In this document: positions 34,943-46,131 of the stretch, piece after piece
Numbering within the stretch: the stretch's first letter is position 1
How the letters are laid out: each line of letters opens with the position of its first letter
Source: an uncultured SAR86 cluster bacterium
GTDB lineage: Bacteria; Pseudomonadota; Gammaproteobacteria; Magnimaribacterales; D2472
DNA: 46,544 bases
Assembly: GCA_902517425.1 (NCBI GenBank)
Contig: CABYCI010000005.1
Coordinates: 1 to 46,544 of the forward strand
Reading direction: 5' to 3'
Made by a program: the position numbers and the translations under genes
Notes under the pieces: generated by a model
Databases searched by the model: none
Seen by the model: only the letters and a program-made list of their open reading frames with translations
Told to the model about the DNA's origin: nothing

Positions 34943-36429
34943 CCGCTTGCTTTAGACTTTTCTCTTTGTATTTTTAGTTCATCTTTTCTAGAATTTTCAA
35001 GATCTTCAAGATAGTTTTCAACTAATGGAGTAATGTATTCTCCGGTAAATATAGAAGTCTCAAACTCACCAATGTCTGGATTGCCAGATTGAGTTGTTTC
35101 AATTAAATCTTCTAATGTCTGATAAATTAACCAATCTGCATTTATTTCTTTGGTTACCTCTTCATGAGTTTTATTTGATGCTATTAATTCAGATGTAGCT
35201 GGCATATCAATTCCATATAAGTTTTGATATTTAATTGCAGGTGCTGCTGATGCAAAATATACTTTGTTGGCACCTGCATCTCTTGCCATTTCAATAATTT
35301 TTTTACTAGTTGTGCCCCTTACTATTGAATCATCAACTAAAAGAACGTTCTTACCTTGAAATTCCAAATCCAAGATATTTAGTTTTCTTCTCACAGATTT
35401 TTTTCTTTCTTCTTGATAAGGCATAATAAAAGTTCTTCCAATATATCTATTTTTAACAAAGCCTTCTCTGTATGGAATATCCAAGTCAACTGCTAATTCA
35501 TGAGCTGCTATTGTAGAGCTATCTGGTATAGGTATCACCACATCTATGTCATGATCTGGTTTGGTTTTTTTAATTTGTTGAGCTAATTTTTTACCCATTC
35601 TCATTCTTGCCTTGTAAACAGAAATCTCATCAATTTTTGAATCTGGTCTTGAGAAATATACATATTCAAAAATACAGGGTCTTTTAATAGGATTGTCGGC
35701 ACACTGTTGAGAAAAAAGTTTACCATTTTTGTCTATGAAGACTGCCTCTCCTGGATCAACATCTCTTAGTTTGGTGAACCCTAATGAAATAAATAATGCA
35801 TCCTCTGAAGCGATCACATATTCGTCTCTGTTTTCTCCTTTTCTAATCCCTATTGATAATGGTCTTATCCCATTATTATCTCGAAAAGCAAGTAAACCAT
35901 GGCCAGTTATAAGTGCTAAAACTGCATAAGCACCATCACATCTAATATGAGTTTTAGAAACTGCTTTAAAAATGTGTTCAGCGGTTGGATAAATTTCTCT
36001 TTGTTTACCTAATTCGTGAGCAAAAATATTAAGCAAAACCTCTGAATCAGAATCGGTTTGTAGGTGACGCATTTCTGCATGAAACAGTTCATTTGAAAGT
36101 TGTTTTGCGTTGGTTAAATTTCCATTATGAGCAAGGCTTATGCCATAGGGAGAATTTACATACATTGGTTGGGCAAATTCTTTACCATTACCACCAGCAG
36201 TTGGGTATCGAACATGACCTATTCCATAGTTACCAATAAGTTTTTCCATGTGTTGCTGTTGGAATACATCTCTAACATAACCCATAGACTTTCTTGTGGT
36301 TAATTTATCATCTTGATCACACACAGTAATGCCTGCAGCATCTTGGCCTCTATGCTGAAGCATTAAAAGAGAATCGTATATTTCAGCAGCTACATTTGTC
36401 TCAGCTGAAATTCCAACTATTCCACACAT
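34939..36429 (-). CDS. purF: Amidophosphoribosyltransferase
   Basis: The 496-residue PurF makes phosphoribosylamine from PRPP and glutamine, the first committed step of purine synthesis. Cys2 in MCGIVGI is the N-terminal nucleophile of the glutaminase domain; HVRYPTAGG and HNGNLTN follow. The PRPP-binding loop is [15 protein letters not shown] (about 363-377). It follows cvpA with a one-base TAATG overlap, the conserved cvpA-purF pair. Confidence 0.98.
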   Translation of the reverse strand: MCGIVGISAETNVAAEIYDSLLMLQHRGQDAAGITVCDQDDKLTTRKSMGYVRDVFQQQHMEKLIGNYGIGHVRYPTAGGNGKEFAQPMYVNSPYGISLAHNGNLTNAKQLSNELFHAEMRHLQTDSDSEVLLNIFAHELGKQREIYPTAEHIFKAVSKTHIRCDGAYAVLALITGHGLLAFRDNNGIRPLSIGIRKGENRDEYVIASEDALFISLGFTKLRDVDPGEAVFIDKNGKLFSQQCADNPIKRPCIFEYVYFSRPDSKIDEISVYKARMRMGKKLAQQIKKTKPDHDIDVVIPIPDSSTIAAHELAVDLDIPYREGFVKNRYIGRTFIMPYQEERKKSVRRKLNILDLEFQGKNVLLVDDSIVRGTTSKKIIEMARDAGANKVYFASAAPAIKYQNLYGIDMPATSELIASNKTHEEVTKEINADWLIYQTLEDLIETTQSGNPDIGEFETSIFTGEYITPLVENYLEDLENSRKDELKIQREKSKASG

Positions 36430-37013
36430 TAAGAATCCCCGTCTTTAGTGTTTTCCTTATTTGGTTCTGGAATCAGTTCGTCTTTTAAAGGTTCTATTAT
36501 TTCCAGAGCCTCCTCTACAACATCTTTATTATCTATCAAATCTCTGAAATATGCTTCAATTTCTGGGGCATATTTCTGGATTAAAGGTGTGATCTTAGAA
36601 TTAGTTATTAAATCAGTGGTTTTAAGATTTGAGGGCAATAGTAAAAAGATTACAAATAAAAAGATTAAGCCTCTTGATAGACCAAATAAGACTCCAAGAA
36701 ATCTATCAAAACCCGATGCACCAGACCACTTTATAAGTTTGCTTATAAATTTAATCACCAAGCCTCCAACAAAAATAAACACAATAAATACAAATATGTA
36801 AGAAATAATTTTTGAGGCCTCTTTGTTGCCAATAATCTCATTAATTTGTGGTGTAGCAAGATGCTCTAAACTAATTGCTGCAATGAATGCCGCAGCCCAT
36901 AAAAATAATGAGAGAAATTCCTTAGTAAAGCCTCTTGAAAATGAAATAAGTCCCGAAGCTATGAGCACAATGATAATAAACCAATCAGCAAAGTTTAAAC
37001 CTAAAGCTTCCAC
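36429..37013 (-). CDS. cvpA: CvpA family membrane protein
   Basis: The 194-residue CvpA-type protein has four hydrophobic segments (about 11-27, 31-49, 65-88, 100-125) and the family pattern DWFIIIVLIASGLISFSRGF near the start, with GFDRFLGVLFGLSRG later. The C-terminus is acidic and soluble. CvpA is needed in related bacteria for colicin V production and envelope stress tolerance; its mechanism is unclear. It overlaps the SPOR gene by 13 bases and purF by 1. Confidence 0.92.
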   Translation of the reverse strand: MEALGLNFADWFIIIVLIASGLISFSRGFTKEFLSLFLWAAAFIAAISLEHLATPQINEIIGNKEASKIISYIFVFIVFIFVGGLVIKFISKLIKWSGASGFDRFLGVLFGLSRGLIFLFVIFLLLPSNLKTTDLITNSKITPLIQKYAPEIEAYFRDLIDNKDVVEEALEIIEPLKDELIPEPNKENTKDGDS

Positions 37014-37453
37014 TTAGATATTTCCCCTTTTTTTGATTCAGATAAGTCCTGAATTAATTTAATATTATTTACAATATCATCTTCTGTTAAGAAAGGTCCA
37101 ACATATACTGCAAATAATTCTTTTTTGTCTCCAAAGGGCTCAATAAATGATGGAAGACCACCATTATTAATTTTATCCTTCAAATTGTTGGCATTCTTTT
37201 TTGACGACAAAATATGAGCCCTGTAAACAAAAAAATCAAAATCTGATTCAGAGAAATTCCTAAATCTCTCATTGGGAGATAGTTCATTTGGAATAACGTT
37301 AGAATCTTCAATTAGGTTAGGTATTTCAGTATTTTGCACTGACAAAATTGTATTGGAACTATCGGAACTATTTTTGTTTGGATAAAATACAAATATAAAG
37401 GATAAAAATATTCCTAAAAATACTGTTAACCCTATAAGCCTTTCAGTTTTCAA
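37001..37453 (-). CDS. dedD: SPOR-domain protein (DedD-like)
   Basis: A 150-residue bitopic protein: an N-terminal membrane anchor (IGLTVFLGIFLSFIFVFYP, about 7-25), a low-complexity linker, and a SPOR domain from about 72 (FFVYRAHILSSKKNANNLKDK, LFAVYVGPF). SPOR domains bind denuded septal peptidoglycan. Location before cvpA-purF matches DedD. It is shorter than E. coli DedD (about 220 aa). The upstream gene is malonyl-CoA decarboxylase instead of folC. Confidence 0.82.
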   Translation of the reverse strand: MKTERLIGLTVFLGIFLSFIFVFYPNKNSSDSSNTILSVQNTEIPNLIEDSNVIPNELSPNERFRNFSESDFDFFVYRAHILSSKKNANNLKDKINNGGLPSFIEPFGDKKELFAVYVGPFLTEDDIVNNIKLIQDLSESKKGEISKWKL

Positions 37454-37455
37454 TA

Positions 37456-38706
37456 TTATTTTTTAATAGACTTGATTAAATTTGAAGTTTGGACAATCTT
37501 ATTCTTAAAGAATAATTCATGATTTTCTTCCACAACATCCAAATCATATAAATAATTAGCCATAATTCCGTAAGATTGAGATAAGCCTTTTGAAGAAAGG
37601 TCAGCATTTAAGTTTACTCTTTCTAGACTGGCTCCATTACCGATATGAAATCTTGCAACAGGATCATTTGGCATCCTATCTGATCTATTTGATTCAGTTA
37701 AGTATCTAACTGTTTGTTTCATTAATTCATCATTACTACAATTTTTATCTGAACACCTTTCAAAAGTAATAGGAGCATATTCTTCCATCCACTTCATTAG
37801 GCCAGGAAGTGGAGATAACGTTTGAAACTGATTAAGTTCCGGTAATTCTCTCTTTAGATTTTTTGCTACTTTTTTAATTAAAAAATTACCAAAAGAGATT
37901 CCCAATAGGCCATTGTGACAGTTAGAGATAGAATAAAAAATTGCTGTATTAGCGTCTTCAATATCTATTTCAGTTCTATCAATTTTAATAATTTCTTCAA
38001 TTGATTTTGGTATGTCTTCACAAAGCGCAACCTCAACAAAAATAAGAGGATCATTGGGTATTAGAGGATGAAAGAAGGCGAAGCACTGTCTGTCAGATGG
38101 AGCAAGTCTAGCTCTTAGATCATCCCAAGAATTTATTTCATGCACAGCCTCATATTCAATAATTTTTTCAAGAATATTTGCTGGAGTCTCCCAATCAATT
38201 TTTTCTAAAACTAAAAAGGATGGATTAAACCAGTATTTAAATAAATTTAATAAACCCGAATCAAAAGTTTTTAAATCTGGTTCTTTTAATGATCTGATTC
38301 TTTCTCTTAATTTTACCAATCTAAATGTTCCATTAGTTGTTGAGTTTAATCGCCTAAACAATTCAATCCATTTTGGTTCGGAGGAAGAGCGTATTTTCTT
38401 TAAATTTTGTTCGTTTTTTTCAGATGAATATATCTTTACGTCTTTCAATAGTTTTTTTGTATCAATATCATAATTTAATAAAAGATTTTTAAGGAACTTT
38501 ATTAAACTTTTATCATCTTGTTTTTCAATGAGATTTAACAAATGTTCAGCATATACTATCGATGAGACTTCACCTGATGTTGACATTACTGATTCAACAG
38601 CTTTATTGATATCGTCATGAAGATTTCCAAAACTCTTTAGACCGAAGCGATTGAGACGCTTGGTGCTCTTCATTACCGAAGATAAAATGTTTTGAAAGAA
38701 ACTCAT
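37456..38706 (-). CDS. Malonyl-CoA decarboxylase
   Basis: The 416-residue protein matches malonyl-CoA decarboxylase (MCD), which converts malonyl-CoA to acetyl-CoA and CO2. The N-terminal half is the helical oligomerisation region. The catalytic half has AIFYSISNCHNGLLGISFGN near 255-274, Ser298 in TLSPLPG (equivalent to human Ser329) and His354 in DPVARFHIGNGA (equivalent to human His423), then SYGIMANYLYDL. No targeting signal. It sits between trpA and the SPOR gene with gaps of 2-10 bases, the slot where relatives have accD and folC. It may serve malonate use or limit malonyl-CoA levels; no malonyl-CoA synthetase is adjacent. Confidence 0.9.
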   Translation of the reverse strand: MSFFQNILSSVMKSTKRLNRFGLKSFGNLHDDINKAVESVMSTSGEVSSIVYAEHLLNLIEKQDDKSLIKFLKNLLLNYDIDTKKLLKDVKIYSSEKNEQNLKKIRSSSEPKWIELFRRLNSTTNGTFRLVKLRERIRSLKEPDLKTFDSGLLNLFKYWFNPSFLVLEKIDWETPANILEKIIEYEAVHEINSWDDLRARLAPSDRQCFAFFHPLIPNDPLIFVEVALCEDIPKSIEEIIKIDRTEIDIEDANTAIFYSISNCHNGLLGISFGNFLIKKVAKNLKRELPELNQFQTLSPLPGLMKWMEEYAPITFERCSDKNCSNDELMKQTVRYLTESNRSDRMPNDPVARFHIGNGASLERVNLNADLSSKGLSQSYGIMANYLYDLDVVEENHELFFKNKIVQTSNLIKSIKK

Positions 38707-38716
38707 ATTAAAAAAT

Positions 38717-39502
38717 TCATGATATTGCCTGTTTTAATTCAGAAATATATTGCCCTATTCTATCAAATTCTTTGGTTTGAGAGTTTTCTTCAATCATTTT
38801 AACTATAGAGGAGCCAACAATAACTCCATCAGAACAACTCGATAATAATTTTGCATCTTCTGGAGACTTGATTCCAAAGCCCGCAAGTGTTGGAACAGAT
38901 GCATATTTTTTTATCTCTTCAATGTTATTAGTTATTTCATTTATATTTAAATTAGATGCGCCTGTAACTCCCCTCAAAGTAACGTAATATACAAATCCAG
39001 TGCTATTTTCTGCAATTGATTTAATTCTATCTTTATTGGTGGTTGGTGAAATTAATGAAATTGTATTTATATTTTGATTTCTTATTCCATAATCAGCCAA
39101 ATTTAATTCGCCAGGTATATCCACTACAAGAATTGAATCTACTGAATCTTTTTTATTTTCCTCAATTAAATTTTTGTGAGACAAGAAAGTATTGAGATAT
39201 CCCATCAAAACAATTGGAGTATTGTTATCTATCTCTCTAAACTTTTGAACCATTTCAAAAATTGATGTTAAGGAAATATCTTTTGCTAAAGCCCTATCAT
39301 GAGCTTTTTGTATTATTGGTCCTTCTGCAATTGGATCTGTAAAAGGAACCCCAATTTCAATAACATCAACACCGGATTCAATAAATAATTGCATTAATTG
39401 AAGTGTTGTTTCTATATCAGGGTCGCCAGCAACAAGATAGGCCACCAAAGCTTTTTTATTTTGTTTTTTTAAATCTGTTAATCTTTTAGTTAATCTGTTC
39501 AA
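38717..39502 (-). CDS. trpA: Tryptophan synthase alpha chain
   Basis: TrpA (261 residues) cleaves indole-3-glycerol phosphate to indole for TrpB. The core [19 protein letters not shown] (48-65) keeps catalytic Glu49, but the position of E. coli Asp60 is Glu60. The phosphate-binding loops [10 protein letters not shown] and [11 protein letters not shown] are normal. The ATG overlaps the trpB stop by 4 bases. The conservative D60E change should be checked because Asp60 is catalytic in E. coli. Confidence 0.96.
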   Translation of the reverse strand: MNRLTKRLTDLKKQNKKALVAYLVAGDPDIETTLQLMQLFIESGVDVIEIGVPFTDPIAEGPIIQKAHDRALAKDISLTSIFEMVQKFREIDNNTPIVLMGYLNTFLSHKNLIEENKKDSVDSILVVDIPGELNLADYGIRNQNINTISLISPTTNKDRIKSIAENSTGFVYYVTLRGVTGASNLNINEITNNIEEIKKYASVPTLAGFGIKSPEDAKLLSSCSDGVIVGSSIVKMIEENSQTKEFDRIGQYISELKQAIS

Positions 39503-40704
39503 AACTTTATGCCATCTATTTCAGCTACAGTATTAATATCTTTATCTCCTCTACCTGAAACGTTCACAATAATGTTCGAATTTGAGTCAAATTCTTTCAT
39601 TAGAACGTCTAAATATGCGAGAGCATGCGCTGTTTCAAGTGCTGGGATGATTCCCTCAAGTTCTGAAACTTCATGAAATGCTTTTAGAGCTTCGTCATCG
39701 GTAACAGCCACATATTCTGCTCTACCTGAATCTTTTAACCAAGAATGCTCTGGACCTACTCCAGGATAGTCTAAACCAGCTGAAACTGATTTTGTATCTT
39801 TGACTTGACCAGAATTATCTTGCATTAAATAACTAAGGGCTCCATGAAGAACTCCAGGGGTTCCATCGTTCAATGGTGCTGCATGTTCGCCGGTTTGAAC
39901 ACCCTCACCACCTGCTTCAACTCCGATTAATCTTGTTTCATTTATATTTATAAATGGATAAAAAGCACCCATTGCGTTTGATCCACCACCAACACATGCC
40001 ACTATTGCATCTGGCATCTTATTAAATAAATTTTGAGACTGGGAAATCAGTTCCTCGCCAACAACTGAATTGAAGTCTCTGACTATCATAGGATACGGAT
40101 GCGGTCCTGTTACGCTTCCAATAATATAATAAGTATCGTCGACATTTGTTACCCAATCTCTTAAAGCCTCATTTAATGCATCTTTTAAAGTTGCTGAACC
40201 AGAATCAACTGAATGAATTTGTGCACCCAAAAGCTTAATTCTATAAACATTTGGAGATTGTCTTTGAATATCTTCAGCACCCATATAGATATGGCATTCA
40301 AGTCCAAGTCTTGCCGCGACAGCTGCAGTAGCTACACCATGCTGACCGGCACCAGTTTCTGCAATTATTCTTTTTTTACCCATGTGCTTTGCAAGGAGTA
40401 TTTGACCAACTGTATTATTAATTTTATGAGCCCCTGTATGATTTAAGTCCTCTCTTTTAAACCATATAGAACCAGTGCCGTAATGATTAGTAAGTCTTTT
40501 AGCAAAATATAAAGGGGAAGGTCTACCTACAAATTCTGAAAGATCTTTATAAAATTGTTTTTTAAAATTCTCATCATCTTTTAAATTATTGTATGTGCTT
40601 TCAAGCTGCTCAAGTGCGTACATGAGTGTTTCTGGCACAAACTTGCCTCCGTAATCACCAAAAAAGCCATTCTTGTCTGGCAAACTCTGTTTGTTAGATT
40701 TCAT
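39499..40704 (-). CDS. trpB: Tryptophan synthase beta chain
   Basis: The 401-residue TrpB condenses indole and serine on [12 protein letters not shown] (PLP lysine), [11 protein letters not shown], the GGGSNA phosphate loop and SGRGDKD at the end are all present. It overlaps trpF by 11 bases and trpA by 4, so the three are one coupled unit. trpE, G, D and C are not in this window. Confidence 0.98.
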   Translation of the reverse strand: MKSNKQSLPDKNGFFGDYGGKFVPETLMYALEQLESTYNNLKDDENFKKQFYKDLSEFVGRPSPLYFAKRLTNHYGTGSIWFKREDLNHTGAHKINNTVGQILLAKHMGKKRIIAETGAGQHGVATAAVAARLGLECHIYMGAEDIQRQSPNVYRIKLLGAQIHSVDSGSATLKDALNEALRDWVTNVDDTYYIIGSVTGPHPYPMIVRDFNSVVGEELISQSQNLFNKMPDAIVACVGGGSNAMGAFYPFININETRLIGVEAGGEGVQTGEHAAPLNDGTPGVLHGALSYLMQDNSGQVKDTKSVSAGLDYPGVGPEHSWLKDSGRAEYVAVTDDEALKAFHEVSELEGIIPALETAHALAYLDVLMKEFDSNSNIIVNVSGRGDKDINTVAEIDGIKF

Positions 40705-41320
40705 GATTATAAATGTCTAAAATTTCATTAATTAATTTTAAATCTTTCACACCTGCAGAAGATTCAACACCCGAATTAATATCAATACACCAAGGATTAA
40801 TATTAATAGCATTATGTACATTTTTAATATTAATTCCACCTGAAACAATAATTTTCATATCTAAAGTTTTTATATTTTCCAGCAGGTGCCAATCAAATGA
40901 TTTTCCAGTTCCGCCATACTTACCTTTTTCATAATTTTCAAGCAAAATAGCTGAAGCATCATGATATTCTGATATATTTTGAATGCTAGATAAGTCTCTC
41001 ACTCTAATCACTTTCCAAAAATCCTTATTAAACGACTTACAAAATTCATTTGTCTCGTCTCCATGGAATTGTAATACTGGATTATCAAAATAAGATGAGG
41101 TCTCTTCAATTAAGCTTCTAGAAGCATTCACATATACACATACTGGTCTTTTTTCTTTTAAATCAATATCCTTTAATTGTTGTAATAAATTATTCGAAAC
41201 ATTTCTTAAACTGTCTTGATAAAAAATAAATCCGATAAAATCTATCTCTTTTATAATAATTAATTCATTTAAGGTTTTTAACTCATTGATTCCACAGATT
41301 TTAATTAAAGGTTTCATCAT
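40694..41320 (-). CDS. trpF: Phosphoribosylanthranilate isomerase
   Basis: The 208-residue TIM-barrel isomerase has ICGINELK (catalytic Cys near residue 8), [15 protein letters not shown], and the phosphate loops VSGGI and [14 protein letters not shown] (catalytic Asp). It converts PRA to CdRP in tryptophan synthesis. It overlaps truA by 4 bases, an order (truA-trpF) common in gammaproteobacteria. Confidence 0.96.
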   Translation of the reverse strand: MMKPLIKICGINELKTLNELIIIKEIDFIGFIFYQDSLRNVSNNLLQQLKDIDLKEKRPVCVYVNASRSLIEETSSYFDNPVLQFHGDETNEFCKSFNKDFWKVIRVRDLSSIQNISEYHDASAILLENYEKGKYGGTGKSFDWHLLENIKTLDMKIIVSGGINIKNVHNAININPWCIDINSGVESSAGVKDLKLINEILDIYNHEI

Positions 41321-42102
41321 GCTTTTAATCTATCAAATATGGATGATTCAAGGCTATCAATTCTGAGATTATCTGAATAGGTTGGTCCCAAAAAGAAAAG
41401 CCCTCTTGATGGAGATGTTTTTCCAGCAAAACTTCGATCTTTTTTCATAATGATTTCAGAAATAGAAAAATTATTTTCTTTTTTTGCGATATCGATTAAT
41501 GTTCCAACCATTATCCTGACCATGTTCTGTAAGAATGCATTTGCAGATATCGTAATAATAATAAAATTATTTATTTTTTGGATATCTACATTAGAAATGG
41601 TTTTTATAGGATTCTTTGAATTACAGCTTGAGCTTTTAAAAGAAGTAAAGTCGTGTTCACCTTTGAACATTTGTAATTGATTTATCATGATGTCTATATC
41701 AAGTTTATTTGTTACCCAGTGAGAAAATCTATCAAAAAATAATGGTTTGTTTTTTGAATTATAAATCACATAAGAATATTTTCTTTCTTTTGCAGAAAAT
41801 CTTGAATTAAAATCAATCGGCACTTCAAATACTTTTTTAACTGAGATTGTTTTTGGTAGATTTGAATTTATACCATCTATCCAATTCTTATGATCTCGAA
41901 GAATATCTGTCTCAAAATCAAAAACCTGTGATAAAGCATGAACACCTGCGTCTGTTCTGCCTGAATAATTAATTGATATATCTGATCCTTCTACTTTTTT
42001 TATAGCATTTTCTATTTGCTCTTGAATTGTAATGGCATTAGTTTGACGCTGAAAACCAGAAAAATTTGTTCCATCATACTCAAGTGTAAAAGCTAGTCTC
42101 AC
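41317..42102 (-). CDS. truA: tRNA pseudouridine(38-40) synthase
   Basis: TruA (261 residues) modifies uridines 38-40 of the tRNA anticodon stem. The catalytic Asp lies in SGRTDAGVHALSQ (about 46-58); GTNFSGFQRQ and MVRIMVGTL are standard. It overlaps the FimV-like gene and trpF by 4 bases each. Confidence 0.96.
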   Translation of the reverse strand: MRLAFTLEYDGTNFSGFQRQTNAITIQEQIENAIKKVEGSDISINYSGRTDAGVHALSQVFDFETDILRDHKNWIDGINSNLPKTISVKKVFEVPIDFNSRFSAKERKYSYVIYNSKNKPLFFDRFSHWVTNKLDIDIMINQLQMFKGEHDFTSFKSSSCNSKNPIKTISNVDIQKINNFIIITISANAFLQNMVRIMVGTLIDIAKKENNFSISEIIMKKDRSFAGKTSPSRGLFFLGPTYSDNLRIDSLESSIFDRLKA

Positions 42103-43409
42103 TGCTGATCTATTTTATTTAATATATTATTTGCTTGGTTTTTAATTTCATCATTATCAGAGTTTTTTAATATGCTTGATAAGATTTTTTTTGCATTATC
42201 TTTATCATCCATCTCAAAATAAGTCACAGCTAAATCTAACTGTTGTTGATCTCTATTATTTTCAATACTTAAGCCTTGAGGGAGTCCTGATAGCATGGAA
42301 TCATCATCTTTGGCTTCTTCGAAATCATATTCTTGATTTTTGAGATTTTTAATATTTCTCAATTGAATAAATATCAGTGCAAGTAATGCTCCTGAAGCCA
42401 GAGAAATTAAAGATATAAATATCAAATCAAATATTTCAAAACTACTATTGTTTTTTGGCTCAGATTCTTCAACTTGATCAAGTAATTCCTTTACAGCATT
42501 GCTTTCTATACCTAATGATATTTCTTTAGTATTTTCTTTTATAAAGTCCTCAGGGTCAGATGTCTCATCAAACGATAATATTGAAAAATCTTTTTCAGGT
42601 TGGTCTATTTTTTTGTCCTGATCGGCCTCAACAATAATTGTGGGAGCAGTCAAAACCAGTAAAGATTTTGTTGCAGAAGAAAAACCTTTAGCAAATGTAT
42701 CATTCATATTTAGAATTGAATCTTTAGCAAATTGATATGAAATATCTTCAATCTCATTAATAGTTGGAACAGAAATATCAATGTCCTTTCTTATTAAATT
42801 TATATTGTCATTTATAAAAGCCTCTTTGTTACCAAGATATATAGACCACATGATTTGATATATGGAAATGTTTTCATTAGCGCCTTTAATCTTTTTTGCC
42901 ATACTCCAAACAGTTGTAATATCTGATCCTTTAAATACTTCTGGAAATTTTTCTCCTTCAGATGCTAGCTCTTCATTTCCTTTAATTGAAAATTGTTCTG
43001 ATTTGTTTACATTTGAATTTTGTTTAAATTTCTCTCTTACGGGCTCTTGATAAAAATTTCTTAACTTTGATGGTAAAAAAATAAAGATATCTTTTGTATA
43101 GCTATCTTTAATTTGTATCTTGAAACTAAAATAATCTTCTTGATAACTTTCAGAAAGAATTATCTTAAATGTCTGATAATTTTCAAAATCTTCAATTAAG
43201 GTATAAGCAATATCATTCTCATTAATTAGATTTGGTGTTTTATATTCATATAAAACAACATCTCCATCTTTAATATTGTCATTCTGAATTTTGAGTTCTA
43301 TAACTCTTTGATCTTGGGAATTTAGACTAATATTTGGTGAAGATAAAAAAATATCTGCATAGATATTAAATGGGCAGACTAAAATAATTAATGCTAAAAA
43401 TCTCAACAC
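42099..43409 (-). CDS. fimV: FimV-like envelope protein
   Basis: A 436-residue protein with a signal peptide ([18 protein letters not shown]), a beta-rich periplasmic region, a FimV-type LysM-like segment (TVWSMAKKI, ISIYQIMWSIYLGNKEAFI, near 165-205), an acidic linker, one membrane helix (about 318-340) and a cytosolic C-terminus with LDLAVTYFEMDDKDNAKKIL, the FimV TPR-like motif. FimV organises cell poles and type IV pilus assembly. It is about half the length of Pseudomonas FimV. Location between asd and truA supports the call. Confidence 0.88.
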   Translation of the reverse strand: MLRFLALIILVCPFNIYADIFLSSPNISLNSQDQRVIELKIQNDNIKDGDVVLYEYKTPNLINENDIAYTLIEDFENYQTFKIILSESYQEDYFSFKIQIKDSYTKDIFIFLPSKLRNFYQEPVREKFKQNSNVNKSEQFSIKGNEELASEGEKFPEVFKGSDITTVWSMAKKIKGANENISIYQIMWSIYLGNKEAFINDNINLIRKDIDISVPTINEIEDISYQFAKDSILNMNDTFAKGFSSATKSLLVLTAPTIIVEADQDKKIDQPEKDFSILSFDETSDPEDFIKENTKEISLGIESNAVKELLDQVEESEPKNNSSFEIFDLIFISLISLASGALLALIFIQLRNIKNLKNQEYDFEEAKDDDSMLSGLPQGLSIENNRDQQQLDLAVTYFEMDDKDNAKKILSSILKNSDNDEIKNQANNILNKIDQQ

Positions 43410-44419
43410 AATTTATTATCTAAGATTAGGGTTTCAATTATTTGAACAGCGTTAAGAGCGGCACCTTTGCCATAAACATTATCAGCAACTATCCACATCG
43501 ATACCCAATTTTCATTATTAATAGTTTGTGTCCTAACTCTTCCAACAAAAACATCTTCAGTATCATCTGCATTTTCAAGTGGAGTCGGGTATTCTAATTC
43601 ATCAGGATTATCTATTAATTGTATTCCAGGCGATTTAGATAAAAGATCAAAAATGTCTTCTTTATTAATAGCTTTCTTTGTTCTAAAAAAAATAGCCTCT
43701 GAATGTCCATTGATAACCGGCACTCTAACGCAAGTCGCCTGAACTTCAATATTTGGATCAAGAATCTTTTTTGTTTCCCATGCAACTTTCATCTCTTCTT
43801 TCGTAAAATCATTCTCAAGAAAAATATCGCATTGAGGTATCACATTAAAAGCTATTTTCTTTGGATAAACCTTTGCTTTGATAGAATTATCAATAACTTG
43901 ATTTTTAAGCTCCTCTACAGCTTCTTTTCCAGTCCCTGAAACAGCCTGATAGGTTGCTACATTTAAAATATCTACCTCAAATTTCTTATGAATCGGATCT
44001 AAAACCATCAAGAGTTGTGAAACAGAGCAGTTAGGATTTGCAATCAGAGTGGGTTTATTGATACCACTAAGAATCTTTCCATTAATCTCTGGAATAATTA
44101 AAGGGATATTTTCTTCATATCTAAATTCTGAAGATAGGTCAATCACATAGACTCCCTTACTCACAAATTCATTTGCATACTTTCTTGCAACTTTTGATCC
44201 TGCTGACAAGATTATTAAATGAGCTTGGGTACAATCAAAATTAGCAGCATCTTCTATTGTAAGATTTTGCTTGTTGAAAATGATTTCTTTGCCAACTGAA
44301 GAAAATCCAAGAGGATAAAAATTATTTATATTTATTTCTCTTTTTTCTAATAAAGAAATTATCTTACCGCCAACAACTCCTGATGCTCCTATCAAAGCTA
44401 TATTTATTTTATTAGTCAT
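43403..44419 (-). CDS. asd: Aspartate-semialdehyde dehydrogenase
   Basis: The 338-residue enzyme reduces aspartyl phosphate (product of LysC) to the semialdehyde. [11 protein letters not shown] (10-20) binds NADP, the active Cys is in NPNCSVSQL, and [14 protein letters not shown] follows. The length and motifs fit the shorter Asd class (Usg/Gram-positive-like), with the catalytic Cys kept, so it should be active. It overlaps leuB by 8 bases and fimV by 7. Confidence 0.95.
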   Translation of the reverse strand: MTNKINIALIGASGVVGGKIISLLEKREININNFYPLGFSSVGKEIIFNKQNLTIEDAANFDCTQAHLIILSAGSKVARKYANEFVSKGVYVIDLSSEFRYEENIPLIIPEINGKILSGINKPTLIANPNCSVSQLLMVLDPIHKKFEVDILNVATYQAVSGTGKEAVEELKNQVIDNSIKAKVYPKKIAFNVIPQCDIFLENDFTKEEMKVAWETKKILDPNIEVQATCVRVPVINGHSEAIFFRTKKAINKEDIFDLLSKSPGIQLIDNPDELEYPTPLENADDTEDVFVGRVRTQTINNENWVSMWIVADNVYGKGAALNAVQIIETLILDNKLC

Positions 44420-45488
44420 TGTTTATTATTTTAATAATCTTTTCTGCAACATCTGAAGTCATTAGATAATTATCATCTGTTGAAATGTCTATTGTTCTAT
44501 GGCCAACTTGTATGAATTTTTTAATTGCTTCATCGATCTTATCAGAGATTTTTTCTTGGTTAAGAGAATACCTTAAAGCCATTGATAAAGAAGATATCAT
44601 AGCTAAAGGGTTAGCCAAATTTTTTCCTGCTATGTCAGGCGCGCTCCCATGACAAGGTTCAAACATACCTTTAAATGAACTATCTAATGAAGCAGATGGC
44701 AGCATGCCAATTGAACCAGTTAGAGTAGCTGCAATATCTGAGAGAATGTCTCCAAATAAATTACTAGCAACTATTACATCAAATTGTTTAGGATTTAATA
44801 CAAGCTGCATTGCTGTATTGTCAGCAAGCTGATGTGATAGTTCGACATCAGGATAATCAGAAGACATCTCAGTCACTATAGATCTCCAAAATTTTGATAC
44901 CTCTAAAACATTAGCCTTTTCGACTGAACATAGCTTTCCATTTCTTTTTTGAGCAGATTCAAATGCTACTTTGGCGATTCGTCTAATTTCTTCTTCATTG
45001 TATATCATGGTATTGAAAGCATAATTTGGTTCTTTATCTTCAACAATACCTCTCGGTTCTCCAAAATAAATTCCGCCTGTAAGCTCTCTAACAATTAATA
45101 TATCAAGGTTCTCAATAATTTCTTTTTTTAACGGTGATGCTTCTGATAGTTCATTAAATAAAAAGGCAGGTCTAAGATTTGCAAAAAGATTCAATTCTTT
45201 TCTAAGTGTTAACAATGCATTTTCAGGACGAACATCCCAATCAAGATTATCCCACTTAGGCCCGCCCACAGCACCAAATAATATAGCATCCGCTTCTTTA
45301 GCTGAACTAAGAACTTCTTCAGGCAATGGTGATCCGTATTGGTCATAGGCTGTTCCACCAACATCCATTGATGTTACTGAAAAATCAAGACTATATTTCT
45401 CTATAAGAAATTCTAAAACCTTGGTTGCAGAAGCTGTTACTTCCTGTCCGATACCATCACCAGGTAAAACTAAAATATTTTTATTCAT
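44412..45488 (-). CDS. leuB: 3-isopropylmalate dehydrogenase
   Basis: LeuB (358 residues) oxidises and decarboxylates 3-isopropylmalate in leucine synthesis. [10 protein letters not shown] (8-17), [10 protein letters not shown] in [11 protein letters not shown], and the metal/NAD region [20 protein letters not shown] are present. It overlaps leuD by 8 bases and asd by 8. Confidence 0.98.
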   Translation of the reverse strand: MNKNILVLPGDGIGQEVTASATKVLEFLIEKYSLDFSVTSMDVGGTAYDQYGSPLPEEVLSSAKEADAILFGAVGGPKWDNLDWDVRPENALLTLRKELNLFANLRPAFLFNELSEASPLKKEIIENLDILIVRELTGGIYFGEPRGIVEDKEPNYAFNTMIYNEEEIRRIAKVAFESAQKRNGKLCSVEKANVLEVSKFWRSIVTEMSSDYPDVELSHQLADNTAMQLVLNPKQFDVIVASNLFGDILSDIAATLTGSIGMLPSASLDSSFKGMFEPCHGSAPDIAGKNLANPLAMISSLSMALRYSLNQEKISDKIDEAIKKFIQVGHRTIDISTDDNYLMTSDVAEKIIKIINND

Positions 45489-46131
45489 TTATGTAAATCC
45501 AAGGCTTAGTTATTTTTCTATTACTCTCAAAATTAGCAATGTTATCTCTATCTTTTAAAGTGATATCCACATCATCTAATCCATAAATAATTCGATCAAT
45601 TAGAAAATCTTCAACTTCAAAATTAATAATATTATTATCATTTAAGTGGATTATTCTTTTTTGAAGATCGATTGAAAATTCTACAACATCCTCTTTTACT
45701 AAAGCAAAAATTTGTTCGATTTGACTCTTATCTAATTTGATAGGTAAAACATTATTTTTAAAGCAGTTGTTATAAAAAATATCTCCAAAAGAAGATGCTA
45801 TTACTGCCTTGATACCAAAATCTCTTAAAGCCCAAACCGCATGTTCTCTTGATGATCCACATCCAAAATTGTCTCTGGTTAAGAGTATTTTAGATTCGCT
45901 ATAAGGTTTATTATTTAGTATAAAATCAGTATTGATTTCTCTATCTTCTTTTTTGATTCCAAGCTTGCCATCGTCTTTATATCTCCATCCATCAAATAAG
46001 TAATCTTCATACCCAAACTTTTTTATAGATTTTAAATATTCTGTTGGAATAATTTGATCTGTATCAATATTATCTCTATCGATATAACTCACAACTCCAT
46101 CAATCATTAGCCCTTCACTATTAGATTTCAT
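45481..46131 (-). CDS. leuD: 3-isopropylmalate dehydratase small subunit
   Basis: The 216-residue swivel subunit pairs with LeuC to isomerise isopropylmalate. [17 protein letters not shown] near 18-34 and [14 protein letters not shown] (about 88-101) are diagnostic. Its ATG overlaps the leuC stop by 4 bases. Confidence 0.97.
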   Translation of the reverse strand: MKSNSEGLMIDGVVSYIDRDNIDTDQIIPTEYLKSIKKFGYEDYLFDGWRYKDDGKLGIKKEDREINTDFILNNKPYSESKILLTRDNFGCGSSREHAVWALRDFGIKAVIASSFGDIFYNNCFKNNVLPIKLDKSQIEQIFALVKEDVVEFSIDLQKRIIHLNDNNIINFEVEDFLIDRIIYGLDDVDITLKDRDNIANFESNRKITKPWIYINE

